Shown: one piece after another, positions 8,376-17,810 of the stretch
Position numbering within the stretch: the stretch's first letter is position 1
Layout: the number at the start of each line of letters is the position of its first letter
Source: Pseudomonadota bacterium
GTDB taxonomy: Bacteria; Pseudomonadota; Alphaproteobacteria; Rhizobiales; Xanthobacteraceae
Assembly: GCA_023386885.1 (NCBI GenBank)
Contig: JAEWIX010000006.1
Coordinates: 1-58,788, forward strand
Reading direction: 5' to 3'
Length of the DNA stretch: 58,788 nt
The notes under the pieces: generated by a model
Database searches by the model: none
Told to the model about the DNA's origin: nothing
The model's input: only the letters and a program-made list of their open reading frames with translations
Position numbers and translations under genes: made by a program

Positions 8376-9008
8376 ATGTACAAGCTCTATTCCATGCAGC
8401 GCTCCGGCAACAGCTACAAGGTCCGGCTGACGCTGGCGGTGCTCAACATTCCCTATCGCGCCGTCGAGATCGATATTCTGAGGGGCGAAAGCCGCACGCC
8501 GGATTTCCTCGCCAAGAATCCGAGTGGTCAGGTGCCGCTGCTCGAGGTGGAGGACGGCCGCTACATCGCCGAGTCCAATGCCATTCTCTGGTATCTTGCC
8601 AACGATACGCCGATCCGGCCGGAAACCCGTCTCGGCCGCGCCGAAGCATTGCAATGGATGTTCTTCGAACAGCACGCGCTGGAGCCGAATATCGGCGCCG
8701 CCTACTTCTGGCTGGCGCTGGTCCGCGGTGGCCGCGATCTCCAGACCCATGCCCTGGAGGACTGGATGGAACGCGGCTATGCCGCGCTGCAGGTGATGGA
8801 AAACCACCTCAAGGCGCATGATTACTTCGCCGCCGGGCAATTCACCGTCGCCGACATCGCGCTCTATGCCTATACGCACGTCGCCGACCGCTGCGACTTC
8901 GATCTCGCCACCTTCCCCGCCATTCGCGATTGGCTGGCGCGCGTCGAGGACAATCCCGGTTTCGTTTCGATGGACTGGCGGCCGGCGGACACCACCGCCG
9001 ACGCCTGA
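8376..9008 (+). CDS. glutathione S-transferase family protein
   Basis: 210 residues from the ATG at 8376. The N-terminal thioredoxin fold (1-80) includes RSGNSYKVRL and the glutathione-binding segment GQVPLLEVEDGRYIAESNAI. The helical C-terminal domain follows, with FTVADIALYAYTHVAD. Bases 8100-8375 upstream hold no convincing gene although the frame is open from 8124. It probably conjugates or reduces electrophiles; the substrate is unknown. Confidence 0.85.
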   Translation: MYKLYSMQRSGNSYKVRLTLAVLNIPYRAVEIDILRGESRTPDFLAKNPSGQVPLLEVEDGRYIAESNAILWYLANDTPIRPETRLGRAEALQWMFFEQHALEPNIGAAYFWLALVRGGRDLQTHALEDWMERGYAALQVMENHLKAHDYFAAGQFTVADIALYAYTHVADRCDFDLATFPAIRDWLARVEDNPGFVSMDWRPADTTADA

Positions 9009-9166
9009 TTATCTTCACTTGCGGACCCGGGAATGACCGCTGGCGCAGGCGCCCGCTCGCCACGTTTTGGCCACTTTCGAGACTTTTGCCGCCAAAATCT
9101 TGCCGTGCCGAATCGGCAAATTCCGCCTTGCGGGTGATTCGCCCGTAACATGTAGGAATCACGACC

Positions 9167-9337
9167 ATGTCGCGGTCGCGCGGTCCCGGACCGGGTTTCG
9201 CCGAGAAGCCCACGTCGGTGGCATCCTCAGGATTGACTCACGCGGTCGCCGCGTCGCTGGCGATTGCGCTCTCGCTATGCCTGATGATGACCTTCACGTT
9301 GCTGACCATCAATACGCACCTGCCGTTGCCGGCCTGA
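9167..9337 (+). CDS. small single-pass membrane protein, unknown
   Basis: 56 residues. The first ~23 are polar, then one hydrophobic helix (about 25-48, AVAASLAIALSLCLMMTFTL) and a short tail. AGGA lies about ten bases before the ATG. I do not recognise the family; the call rests on the clean frame, start signal and transmembrane segment. Confidence 0.45.
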   Translation: MSRSRGPGPGFAEKPTSVASSGLTHAVAASLAIALSLCLMMTFTLLTINTHLPLPA

Positions 9338-9410
9338 AGCCGGCAGGACTGATCCCGCTTCCCGCGGTTTTGCTCAACCAACCATCACCACGCCGAAAAG
9401 GCTGCCACGC

Positions 9411-9626
9411 ATGAAAAGGCCCATCCTCTGGGTGACGGGTTCGCTGACGGCCGCCACTACGCTCGCGGCCACCTTGCTGATCGCCACGGCGACGCGTGGC
9501 AACGTCCGGCCGGAGTTTCAGGCACCGGTCGGCGTCGGCGCGCCGATCCAAACGCCGACTGCGGATTGCTCGGAGGCTCATTGTAAGCCGGTTGCGGCCG
9601 AAGCCGCGCGCCCGACGGCCGATTGA
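9411..9626 (+). CDS. small membrane-anchored or exported protein, unknown
   Basis: 71 residues. A basic start (MKR) and a hydrophobic segment at about 5-27 form a signal peptide or anchor. The rest is Ala/Pro/Thr-rich with two cysteines in ADCSEAHCKP. Function is unknown. It follows the small membrane protein at 9167 by about 70 bases. Confidence 0.45.
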   Translation: MKRPILWVTGSLTAATTLAATLLIATATRGNVRPEFQAPVGVGAPIQTPTADCSEAHCKPVAAEAARPTAD

Positions 9627-9786
9627 TCCGTCCGGCCGTTCCAGCCGTCGCATTCAAATCGAATTTGCGGAGCTCGTGCGGACGAACATTTACCCTTCGT
9701 TGATCCTACCACCAAAAGCCGCCACGGGGCTGTGAACAAGTCACACGTAGTTGCGCTTACACTCCGAGGACACAAGGGTTCCGCCC

Positions 9787-10602
9787 ATGCGAACTGATTG
9801 GCGCGCAATTTCCGGCCCTGTCCTGATCACCGCGGTGTCGCTCGCCGCGATCGCCGCCGATCAAGCTTATGGCAACGTCCCCAATCCGGCGCCGCTGCAA
9901 GTCTGCATCGTAGCCGTCGCAGCCGCCCTTGCCGGCGTCGGTTCCGGCGTCGTCAGCGCGGTAATCGCGGTGGCGGCGAACGCGGTCTTCATACGGCATC
10001 ATGGTCTCGGCACGCAATTCGACACACCGGAGTTGCTGCGCCTCGGTCTTCTGGCGGTCACCGCCGCCGGCACCGCCGTACTCACCGGCCTGCTCCGCAA
10101 GAAGATGCTCAACGCCATCGCATGGGAGCGCGACCGCCATGCGACCGCGACGCGCCTCGCCGCGGCGCTGGACGAAATCGACATCGGCGTGGTGTTGCTG
10201 GATGCCGACACGCGCGCGGAGTTCATCAACCGCGCATTCCGCAAGTACTTCGCCCTGCCGGACGCCAAAGCCGACAGCAAGCCGCCGTTCATCGCGCTGA
10301 TGTATCACGGTCGCGATGCCGGCTGTTATGAACTGCCGAAGGACGAACTCACGCATTTCATTGCCGAGCGCACCGAGAAAATGCGCGCTGGCGATTCCAC
10401 GCCCATCAACATCAAGCTGACCGACGGTCAGGTCATGCGCTTCCGCTGCACGGCGTTGCCCGACGGCGGACGGATGCTCAGCTATACGCCGATCACCGAC
10501 GTGATCCGCCGCACCGACGATCCTGCGATGGCGGACTACTACCGTTCGCTACGGGGCGCCGGCGATGTGTTCGCGCCGACCCATCTGCGCGCCGCCGAAT
10601 AG
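9787..10602 (+). CDS. membrane protein with DUF4118-like segment and PAS domain
   Basis: 271 residues. Residues 1-100 contain three or four membrane segments resembling the N-terminal part of sensor kinases (GPVLITAVSLAAIAADQA, GVGSGVVSAVIAVAANAVF). A helix then leads into a PAS domain (about 125-245, LDEIDIGVVLLDADTR through RMLSYTPITD). No kinase, GGDEF or other output domain follows. The upstream frame could start at a TTG at 9751, but the ATG at 9787 has AAGG nine bases ahead. It may act as a sensor partner for a separate protein; that role is inference. Confidence 0.7.
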   Translation: MRTDWRAISGPVLITAVSLAAIAADQAYGNVPNPAPLQVCIVAVAAALAGVGSGVVSAVIAVAANAVFIRHHGLGTQFDTPELLRLGLLAVTAAGTAVLTGLLRKKMLNAIAWERDRHATATRLAAALDEIDIGVVLLDADTRAEFINRAFRKYFALPDAKADSKPPFIALMYHGRDAGCYELPKDELTHFIAERTEKMRAGDSTPINIKLTDGQVMRFRCTALPDGGRMLSYTPITDVIRRTDDPAMADYYRSLRGAGDVFAPTHLRAAE

Positions 10603-10703
10603 ATCGGTTCAACCACTCTTCCGGCCGTCATCAGGCTGCAACAACCGCCCGATAGGCTCTGCGCGCGCTTGATCACGATCCCCCATCCGGATCAATTGCG
10701 CCC

Positions 10704-10743
10704 GCGGTCCCGTCAGTGCCCACTGACCGGGGCCGCCTTTTTG
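10704..10743 (+). terminator. rho-independent terminator
   Basis: An imperfect stem centred on GTCAGTG/CACTGAC, extended by GC pairs, followed by CTTTTTG. It lies about 100 bases after the PAS protein gene and before the acyltransferase. Confidence 0.65.
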
Positions 10744-10827
10744 CGTCTTCGCGCGGCGGTGAGCGGTGATGTTTTCGGCAATTTTTCGTCCATTGCCTGG
10801 TTGGCGAAAGCGGGCTAACGACCATCC

Positions 10828-11661
10828 ATGATCCGCTTCACCTTGGTCATCCTGGCGCTCGCGATCCTGACGCTGGTCCTGCTGCCGTTTCAGTTGATCG
10901 CCATCGCCTTCGGCCTGCGCTGGCAGCGAACCATTCCCCGTCTCTACCATCGCGTGTTGTGTGCGCTCGCCGGCGTCCGCATCCGTCAAATCGGCGATCA
11001 AACCCGCGCGCGGCCGGTGCTGATCCTGGCCAATCATGCCTCATGGCTCGACATCTGCGTCATAACCGCCGCGACGCCGGTGGTGTTCGTCGCCAAAAGC
11101 GAGGTGGCGCGCTGGCCGCTGTTCGGAACACTGGCGAAACTGCAACGCACCGTTTTCGTCGACCGCGAACGGCGGCAACAAACCGCGGAAGCGACCGCCC
11201 AGATCGCCGGCCGCCTGCTGGGAGGCGAGGCCGTCGTGCTGTTCGCCGAGGGCACATCGAGCGACGGCGTCCGGATCCTGCCGTTCAAGTCGGCGCTGGT
11301 CGGATCGGTGCATCAGGCGCTCGGCGCATCGAATGCGCACGACACCATCGCGGTGCAGCCGCTGTCTCTGGCCTATACCCGGTTCGACGGATTGCCGGTC
11401 GGCCGCGCCTTGCGCGAACGCGTGGCATGGTACGGCGACGCCGATCTGATTCCGCACTTCATTCGCGTGCTGGCGTCGGGCGCCACCGACGTCACGTTGA
11501 GTTGGGGCGAGACGATCGTGCTCGACGCCGCGACGGACCGCAAGCAGGTGACGCGCGACGCGGAAGCCGCCGTGCGCCGCATGACGGCCGCCGTACTGCG
11601 CGCGCCCTCACCCGCGACCGCGGAGACGCCTCACGGCGAACTGGTGCAGAAAGCCGTCTGA
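10828..11661 (+). CDS. lysophospholipid acyltransferase (PlsC/OlsA type)
   Basis: 277 residues. A hydrophobic N-terminus (4-30) anchors it to the inner membrane. The acyltransferase blocks are present: NHASWLD (NHx4D, about 69-75), FVAKSEVARWP, FVDRERR and FAEGTSSDG. The family transfers an acyl group to lysophosphatidate or to lyso-ornithine lipid. Which substrate is used here is not visible, since no ornithine-lipid gene lies nearby. Confidence 0.85.
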   Translation: MIRFTLVILALAILTLVLLPFQLIAIAFGLRWQRTIPRLYHRVLCALAGVRIRQIGDQTRARPVLILANHASWLDICVITAATPVVFVAKSEVARWPLFGTLAKLQRTVFVDRERRQQTAEATAQIAGRLLGGEAVVLFAEGTSSDGVRILPFKSALVGSVHQALGASNAHDTIAVQPLSLAYTRFDGLPVGRALRERVAWYGDADLIPHFIRVLASGATDVTLSWGETIVLDAATDRKQVTRDAEAAVRRMTAAVLRAPSPATAETPHGELVQKAV

Positions 11662-11760
11662 AAAGCCGGGCAACCATGCGGCGGCGCGACTTGCGGCTCC
11701 AGCGAGCGGGCGGCACAATTCCGGCCCATTTGATAATCTCGCCAACAGGATCGCATCTCC

Positions 11761-12705
11761 ATGCAAATTCGCAATCTCGGCGGCTCCGGCCTGCGCGTCT
11801 CCGCGGTCGGACTCGGCTGCAACAACTTCGGCCAGCGCACCGATCTCGAAACCTCGCGCAAGGTGATCCACAAGGCGATCGACCTTGGCGTGACGCTGTT
11901 CGATACCGCCGATATTTATGCCGGACGCGGCGGCTCCGAAACTGTGCTCGGCGAGGTGCTCGGCGCACGCCGCAAGGACATCGTGCTGGCGACCAAGTAC
12001 GCGAAGCCGATGAGTGACGATGGAGCGAAGCAAGGCGCATCGCGGCGCTACATCATGGCAGCGGTAGAGGACAGCCTGCGACGGCTGAAAACCGATTACA
12101 TCGATCTCTATCAGCAGCACGACTATGACCCGCTGACGCCGATCGAGGAAACCCTGCGCGCGCTCGACGACCTAGTCCGGCAAGGCAAGGTCCGCTACGT
12201 CGGCAATTCCAACTTCCCGGCATGGCGCATCGCCGAGGCCGAACTGGTCGGACGCGCCGCCGGCACCGTGCGCTTCGTCTCGTGTCAGGACGAATACAGC
12301 CTGCTGGTGCGCGGCATCGAGAAAGACCTGTTGCCGGCCGCACAGCATTACAATCTCGGTCTGCTGCCGTTCTTCCCGCTGGCGAGCGGCCTTTTGACTG
12401 GCAAGTATCAGCGCGGTGCGGCGGCTCCCGCCGACACGCGCTTCGCCAAGATGCCGGCGCTGCGCGACCGCTACGTCACGCCGCGCAACGAAGACATCGT
12501 CGAGAAACTCGATGCCTTCGCCAAGGCACGCGACCGCACCATGCTCGAACTGGCATTCTCGTGGCTGGCATCGCGGCCACAAGTCTCCAGCGTCATCGCC
12601 GGCGCGACCCGCGTCGAGCAGATCGAAGCCAACGTCAAGGCAATCGATTGGGCATTAACCGCGGACGAACTGGCGGAAATCGACACGCTGACGGATGCGG
12701 CATGA
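11761..12705 (+). CDS. aldo/keto reductase
   Basis: 314 residues, a full-length NADPH-dependent (beta/alpha)8 reductase. Catalytic tetrad positions are visible: Asp and Tyr in FDTADIYAGRGGSE, Lys in ATKYAKP and His in YQQHDYDP. The C-terminal cofactor-binding segment is VIAGATRVEQIEANVKA. It reduces aldehydes or ketones; the substrate is not predictable. Confidence 0.9.
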   Translation: MQIRNLGGSGLRVSAVGLGCNNFGQRTDLETSRKVIHKAIDLGVTLFDTADIYAGRGGSETVLGEVLGARRKDIVLATKYAKPMSDDGAKQGASRRYIMAAVEDSLRRLKTDYIDLYQQHDYDPLTPIEETLRALDDLVRQGKVRYVGNSNFPAWRIAEAELVGRAAGTVRFVSCQDEYSLLVRGIEKDLLPAAQHYNLGLLPFFPLASGLLTGKYQRGAAAPADTRFAKMPALRDRYVTPRNEDIVEKLDAFAKARDRTMLELAFSWLASRPQVSSVIAGATRVEQIEANVKAIDWALTADELAEIDTLTDAA

Positions 12706-12750
12706 CCGCGCGTGCCGCGATCCGGCCACACCGCGCGCTATAACCACACC

Positions 12751-13629
12751 ATGACCGACGTTCTGCCGCTCGCAACCGCAACACCCCGCCGCCTCGCCTG
12801 CGCACGCTGCGGCGCGGCGTTCGGCTGCACGCTGTCGACCGACTGCTGGTGCGGCGAAGAAACCGCGCGGCTGCCGTTGCCGACTTCCGGCACCGGCTTC
12901 GCGGATTGTCTCTGTCGCGACTGCCTACGCGCGGTGTCGGTGCTTGCCTCGCTGCAAGATCACACCATCAGCGCGGTGCTGCTCGACATGGACGGCACGC
13001 TACTCGACACCGAACGCGTCTATCGCACCAGCCTGTGCAACGCGCTGGCCGACCTCGGCTATGGCGACGGCACAACCATAGCGCATGCCATGATCGGCAT
13101 TCCAGCGGCCGAATGCGAGATCATGCTCCGCAATCATTATGGCGCGGGATTTCGCATCAACGATGTGCGCGCGGCTTATGAGGTTCATCGCGACGGCATG
13201 CTGCGCGACGGCATGCCGCTTAAACCCGGTACGCTGGAATTGATCGCGGCGCTGCGCGAATTCGATTGCCCCGCCGCCGTCGTCACCTCGTCGACGCGGC
13301 ACAACGCCGAACATCACCTGGCACTCGCCGGCATCCGCGACCGCTTCGACATGGTGCTCACCCGCGACGATGTCGCCCGCGGCAAGCCCAGCCCGGACCT
13401 GTATCTGCTGGCGGCGGAACGCCTCGGCTTCGCGCCAAGGGTCTGTCTCGCGGTCGAGGATTCACGCCCCGGCATCGAGGCTGCGCACAGCGCCGGCACG
13501 ATCCCGATCATGGTGCCGGACATCGTGCCGCCGAACGACGACACCCGCGCCAAATGCGCCGCCGTGTTGCCGGACCTGCACGCGGTGCTGGCGATGCTGC
13601 GCGACAAACGCGTGTTCACGCGCGCCTGA
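12751..13629 (+). CDS. Cys-rich CWC domain fused to a HAD-superfamily hydrolase
   Basis: 292 residues. Residues 10-65 form a Cys-rich CWC-like zinc-ribbon module (CARCGAAFGC, DCWCGEE, DCLCRDCLRA), normally a stand-alone small protein. A continuous frame leads into a HAD phosphatase of the beta-phosphoglucomutase-like group: LDMDGTLLDTE (motif I nucleophile), VTSSTRHN (motif II), RGKPSPDLY (motif III lysine) and VEDSRPGIEAA (motif IV). The HAD part probably dephosphorylates a small sugar phosphate. The start is the ATG at 12751, just before the first domain. Confidence 0.85.
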   Translation: MTDVLPLATATPRRLACARCGAAFGCTLSTDCWCGEETARLPLPTSGTGFADCLCRDCLRAVSVLASLQDHTISAVLLDMDGTLLDTERVYRTSLCNALADLGYGDGTTIAHAMIGIPAAECEIMLRNHYGAGFRINDVRAAYEVHRDGMLRDGMPLKPGTLELIAALREFDCPAAVVTSSTRHNAEHHLALAGIRDRFDMVLTRDDVARGKPSPDLYLLAAERLGFAPRVCLAVEDSRPGIEAAHSAGTIPIMVPDIVPPNDDTRAKCAAVLPDLHAVLAMLRDKRVFTRA

Positions 13630-13637
13630 CGCGTTTC

Positions 13638-14336
13638 CTAAACGGCAAATCCCGGCGACCTGCGAGCAAGTCCGTCGAACGCATCAAACAGACGCTCGCG
13701 CCACGCGAAGACGAGATCGTCGTCCTTCAACAGTTTGAACTCGCTCACAACTCGCGCCCACTGGAAGCAACCGAACACGATGTAATCGGCATAGTTCGGC
13801 GCGGCGCCGCCGAGATACGCTTGCGTCTTCAATGTCAGGCGCATCGGATCGAGGCTCTTGCGGAACGCCAGCACGTCCTTGTCGCGACTGGCGGCGGCGT
13901 CTTCCAGCCGCATGCCGCCAAGCCGCGCCTCACGCGTCTTGCGGAAATAAGCGGCATCGTCCGGCGGAAGCCGCGTGACGATATCGGCGGCGATCAGCGG
14001 AAACATACCGCCGACCACGATGACGTCGCCCCACCAGTTGAGCATCCGCGCCATGGCGCGGCCGCCCTCGCCGCCGAACAACGACGGACGATCCGGATAA
14101 GTGTCCTCCAGATAATTGGCGATGGTCCAGGAATCGGCCACCGCCTTCTCATTGTCGAGCAGCACCGGCACCTTCTCCGAGCCGTGCGGCGCGATGGCGG
14201 TTTTCTCGGTGAAGCGCCACGGAACGGTTTCGGCGCTGAGCCCCTTGTGCGCCAGCGCCATCCGCGTTCGCCAGCAGAACGGACTGAACGGTCGCGTCGC
14301 GTCGGTGCCGACGAGTTCATAGAGCTTGAAGGACAT
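13638..14336 (-). CDS. glutathione S-transferase-like protein
   Basis: 232 residues from the ATG at 14336. A thioredoxin-like N-terminus (FKLYELVG, PFSPFCWRTRMALAHKG) is followed by a GSH-site-like EKVPVLLDNEKAVADSW and a helical C-terminal domain. I prefer 14336 because a GGA sits seven bases upstream; an ATG at 14351 adds five residues and lies eight bases after the upstream stop. It forms a two-gene unit with the GST at 14360. Confidence 0.8.
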   Translation of the reverse strand: MSFKLYELVGTDATRPFSPFCWRTRMALAHKGLSAETVPWRFTEKTAIAPHGSEKVPVLLDNEKAVADSWTIANYLEDTYPDRPSLFGGEGGRAMARMLNWWGDVIVVGGMFPLIAADIVTRLPPDDAAYFRKTREARLGGMRLEDAAASRDKDVLAFRKSLDPMRLTLKTQAYLGGAAPNYADYIVFGCFQWARVVSEFKLLKDDDLVFAWRERLFDAFDGLARRSPGFAV

Positions 14337-14359
14337 GGATCGATCCGCCATCTGCACCG

Positions 14360-15070
14360 TCAATTTTTCACCACGCTCGCGGTCTGACCAAACAGCAGCT
14401 TGCGTTCTTCCTCGGTGCGGATCGCGGGCTGGCCGAAGTTCGGATTGATTTCCTTCGCCTTGGCATAAGCGCGCTGCGTCGCCGGCCGCGCCGCGATCGT
14501 TTCCAGCCAGCGCTTGACGTGAGGGAAGTCGTCGATGTTCTGGCCCTGATTGGCGTAGGGCACCACCCACGGATAGCTGGCCATGTCGGCGATGGAATAA
14601 TCGCCGGCGACGAAGGCGCGATCCGCCAGCCGCTTGTTCAGCACGCCATAGAGCCGGTTGGTTTCGTTGATGTAGCGATCGATCGCGTAGGGAATCTTCT
14701 CCGGCGCATAGTTGCGGAAATGATGGTTCTGTCCGGCCATCGGGCCGAGCCCGCCCATCTGCCAGAACAACCATTGCAACGCATCGAAGCGGCCACGCAG
14801 GTCCGCCGGCAGGAATTGGCCGGTCTTCTCGGCGAGATAGAGCAGGATGGCGCCGGATTCGAAAATCGAGATCGGCTTGCCGCCATCCTTCGGCGCATGG
14901 TCGACGATGGCGGGCATGCGGTTGTTGGGCGCGATAGCGAGAAAATCCGGCTTGAACTGATCGCCCTTGCCGATATTCACCGGGAAGATTTTATAAGGCA
15001 GCCCGGCTTCCTCGAGAAAGATCGTGATCTTGTGGCCGTTGGGCGTGGTCCAGTAGTGGAGATCGATCAT
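14360..15070 (-). CDS. glutathione S-transferase, YfcG/YghU-like
   Basis: 236 residues. The N-terminal segment DLHYWTTPNGHKITIFLEE with a Thr/Asn active site is typical of YfcG/Nu-class enzymes that act as disulfide reductases. NRMPAIVDH and IFESGAILLYLAEKTGQF are the glutathione-binding motifs, and FVAGDYSIADMASYPWV lies in the helical domain. GAGG eight bases before the ATG supports the start. The downstream GST-like gene is probably co-transcribed. Confidence 0.88.
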   Translation of the reverse strand: MIDLHYWTTPNGHKITIFLEEAGLPYKIFPVNIGKGDQFKPDFLAIAPNNRMPAIVDHAPKDGGKPISIFESGAILLYLAEKTGQFLPADLRGRFDALQWLFWQMGGLGPMAGQNHHFRNYAPEKIPYAIDRYINETNRLYGVLNKRLADRAFVAGDYSIADMASYPWVVPYANQGQNIDDFPHVKRWLETIAARPATQRAYAKAKEINPNFGQPAIRTEEERKLLFGQTASVVKN

Positions 15071-15270
15071 GTTGCGTGCCTCATTCGCGGAGGCTCCATT
15101 GCGCCCCGCCATATTCATGCATCTGCATGAATATGGGACCATCGCCACACCGAAGTCAACGGCAGACTGCGAACACGAGATATCGCTCCCCACTATCTCC
15201 TTGCTGAACCTTCAACCGAGTGGGACGACAGACTCATCGCACTATCGGCACGGATGCTGGGAGCCCATGC

Positions 15271-16329
15271 ATGTCCTATTCGATTGACGACCTGAAGGCG
15301 GCGGTTGCTGCCGGCGTTCTTTCCGACGGCGATCTCGGCCGCCTGACAGCATTCCTTCAAAATCGTCATCCGACCGCCGCACCGCACCGCGCCTTCGATA
15401 TCGCGCATCTGCTCTGGTATGCAGGTGCACTGATCGTGATGTCGGCGATGGGCCTGTTCTCGACATTGGCATTCTCGCAAATGGGCGGTTGGGCGCTGAC
15501 CATCACGGCCGCAGTCTATGCCGTGCTGTTTCTTCTCGCGGGCAACCATTTGTGGAACGCACGCAACCTGCGCACACCCGGCGGCCTTTTGATCGCCGTG
15601 GCCGTCGCCATGGCGCCGCTGGCCGTCTACGGCATTCAGGACGCACTCAATTTGTGGGGCAGCTTCGGCAAGCCCGGCACGACCCACGACTTCTATGTCT
15701 GGATCAAGGGAAGCTGGGTGTTCATGGAGCTTGCGGCCATCGCGGCGGCGATTGCCGCGCTGTGGTTCTATCGTTTTCCATTCATTGTGCTGATTGCCGG
15801 CATCGCGTTGTGGTTTCTATCGATGGATGTCGTCCCGTGGATCACCGGCTCCCGCTACGGCAACTGGGAGACGGCGCGGCAAGTCTCGATCCTGTTCGGG
15901 CTGGGAATGCTGATCGTCGCGTTCGCCGTCAACATCTGGCAGCGCTCGGGCGATTTTGCCTTCTGGCTCTACCTGTTCGGCGTGCTGACGTTCTGGGGCG
16001 GCATCACCGCGGCATCCGATGGCACCGCCGTGCAGAAAGCGCTCTATTGCGCGATGAACATCGGTTTCCTGTTCCTCGCGGTCTATCTCGGGCGGCGCGT
16101 GTTCGCGGTGTTCGGTACCATCGGCATCGCGATCTATCTCGGCGATCTTGCCGACAAGGTCTTCAAGAACTCGATGCTGTTTCCGTTCGTGTTGTCGCTG
16201 ATCGGCATCGGCGTCATCGTCGCCGGCCTTTGGTACTACCGGCGGCAGGCCGCGATCAGCACATGGTTCGACGGCATATTGCCGGAGCCACTGCGACGCT
16301 TGCGACCGGCGAACACGACGCCGGGGTGA
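15271..16329 (+). CDS. polytopic membrane protein, unknown (DUF2157-like layout)
   Basis: 352 residues. The cytoplasmic start has a short helical motif (IDDLKAAVAAGVLSDGDLGR), followed by about ten hydrophobic segments. The order resembles DUF2157-type proteins, but the match is weak. GGAG seven bases before the ATG supports the start. No enzymatic motif is visible. It is convergent with the exported-protein gene at 16332. Confidence 0.7.
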   Translation: MSYSIDDLKAAVAAGVLSDGDLGRLTAFLQNRHPTAAPHRAFDIAHLLWYAGALIVMSAMGLFSTLAFSQMGGWALTITAAVYAVLFLLAGNHLWNARNLRTPGGLLIAVAVAMAPLAVYGIQDALNLWGSFGKPGTTHDFYVWIKGSWVFMELAAIAAAIAALWFYRFPFIVLIAGIALWFLSMDVVPWITGSRYGNWETARQVSILFGLGMLIVAFAVNIWQRSGDFAFWLYLFGVLTFWGGITAASDGTAVQKALYCAMNIGFLFLAVYLGRRVFAVFGTIGIAIYLGDLADKVFKNSMLFPFVLSLIGIGVIVAGLWYYRRQAAISTWFDGILPEPLRRLRPANTTPG

Positions 16330-16331
16330 TT

Positions 16332-17321
16332 TCAGGAGACCGGCGTCACGACCACCGTTTTCACCTGATGCTTGGTCAGGGCGTGCCCCCTGGCGCTGAC
16401 GACATGATGCGTCGTCTCGGAGATCTTCCGCGTCACGCCGTTCTCGACGTCGATCACCGCGCGCTCGTCCAGCGTCAGGTTCATCTCCTTCAGCATCTTC
16501 TCGACCTGCTCGGCGGTGACCTTCTCGCCTGTTGCCATCATCATGCGCCGTGTGATCCCGGCCAACGAGTCTTTCATCGACTCGGCGTCGTAAGAGCGAG
16601 TGATGACATACTGCGCCTTGCCGGTGCCGGCGTCGGCGCTCACCAGATGAACCATCACATTGGATTTGAGTTGTCCGCCGCCGAACGGATTGGGCATTGC
16701 GTCGGAGGTTCGGCGGATCTCACCCGGCTTCATCCCGGTGTTCTGGGTCTTGGCCAGTTGCGGCAATTCATCCAGATAATGTTTCGCCGCGGTTTGCTCG
16801 TCGACATCGAGCAAATTGGCCATGATCTGGGTCAGAATCTCCGCGACCTGCGGCTTGTCGGCAAACGGCTTGAGGATGTTGTCGCGCATCGCCATCATGG
16901 CCTTGCGCGCCTCACCCAGATTCTCGACGCGAACAGGCTTGCCGCTGCGATCGGTCTCGGCGCGAATGACGACGTTCTCCATCGGCTTGAAGGCCAGCCG
17001 CAGCAACGGTACCGAAGGCGACGTGCCGCCGAGCGTCACACCACGATTGACGTAGGCGACGCGGAAGCCGTCCGCCGTTCGTTCCTGAATCATCAGTTCC
17101 GCGCGGCTCTTGCTCTCGAGCGTCTTCACGCCCTCCGGTTTGGTTTCCTCCGATTTCATCTCGCTCTCGACGATCCAGCGGCTGCCAACCGGCGGATCGT
17201 ATGGGCGCTCGACAAATTCGGCGGCGCGCGCAGAGCACGGAATGATGGCGGACGTCAGAAGCACCGCACATGCCGCGAGGATCGTCGCGGCCGTTTGCTG
17301 TCGTGGCATTGCGGATATCAT
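16332..17321 (-). CDS. exported protein, unknown (possibly DUF6263-like)
   Basis: 329 residues starting MISAMPRQQ. The signal peptide runs to about residue 34 (cut near ARA|AEF). The mature protein is hydrophilic and beta-rich, with RPYDPPVGSRWIVESEM at its start. The ATG at 17321 overlaps the TGA of the upstream gene in an ATGA, which points to translational coupling and decides this start over the ATG at 17309. The function is not recognised; the pattern of a precursor-processing-resistant envelope lipoprotein is absent because there is no lipobox. Confidence 0.7.
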   Translation of the reverse strand: MISAMPRQQTAATILAACAVLLTSAIIPCSARAAEFVERPYDPPVGSRWIVESEMKSEETKPEGVKTLESKSRAELMIQERTADGFRVAYVNRGVTLGGTSPSVPLLRLAFKPMENVVIRAETDRSGKPVRVENLGEARKAMMAMRDNILKPFADKPQVAEILTQIMANLLDVDEQTAAKHYLDELPQLAKTQNTGMKPGEIRRTSDAMPNPFGGGQLKSNVMVHLVSADAGTGKAQYVITRSYDAESMKDSLAGITRRMMMATGEKVTAEQVEKMLKEMNLTLDERAVIDVENGVTRKISETTHHVVSARGHALTKHQVKTVVVTPVS

Positions 17322-17632
17322 TGTTTGGCCCGCTTTGTGTTGGCGCGCCCCTGCACGAGGCCGACAATCATGGCAACGCAACCGGTCCACCAGAACACCG
17401 GATAATAGGTCGGGATCGCTGAAATTCGCGAGATCTGCTGCTGGAAGAATTCGCATTCCGAAGTGGCGCCGGTGATGCACATCAGTTTCAGCCGCATCAG
17501 GCCGAACGCGCCGTGCCAGTTGGAATAATAGGCAAACCACCAAAGCAGCGCGACACCCCACAACGCGAACCCGATCTTGGTCGCCATCGGGGTTTTCACG
17601 GATGTTTTTTGTTGCGATTGCGTGTCGGTCAT
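17318..17632 (-). CDS. small two-helix membrane protein, unknown
   Basis: 104 residues from the ATG at 17632, which has a strong GGAGG six bases upstream. Two hydrophobic segments (about 20-38 and 76-95) flank a periplasmic loop with two cysteines (CITGATSEC). An alternative in-frame ATG at 17737 with AAGGA ahead would add 35 residues (MSDRPKDDIEDNA...). It is translationally coupled to the exported-protein gene, so the two products may act together at the inner membrane. Confidence 0.65.
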   Translation of the reverse strand: MTDTQSQQKTSVKTPMATKIGFALWGVALLWWFAYYSNWHGAFGLMRLKLMCITGATSECEFFQQQISRISAIPTYYPVFWWTGCVAMIVGLVQGRANTKRAKQ

Positions 17633-17810
17633 CAAAGGCCTCCACGGCATTGGTCGCGGCAGCGCGCGGTCACGTTCGAACACGCAAAAGCTGCGCGCAG
17701 CGTTATCCTCGATATCGTCCTTAGGACGATCGCTCATCGCGGGTTTCCTTCACCATTTCCTTGGAGATTTTGCCCTTTTATCGCCGCCGGACTCATCCCA
17801 TATTCCGGCG

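Noticed and set aside
17633..17737. 35-residue extension of the small membrane protein from an ATG at 17737
   Set aside because: Not excluded, but the GGAGG before 17632 is stronger and the extension has weaker codon bias; noted as an alternative.
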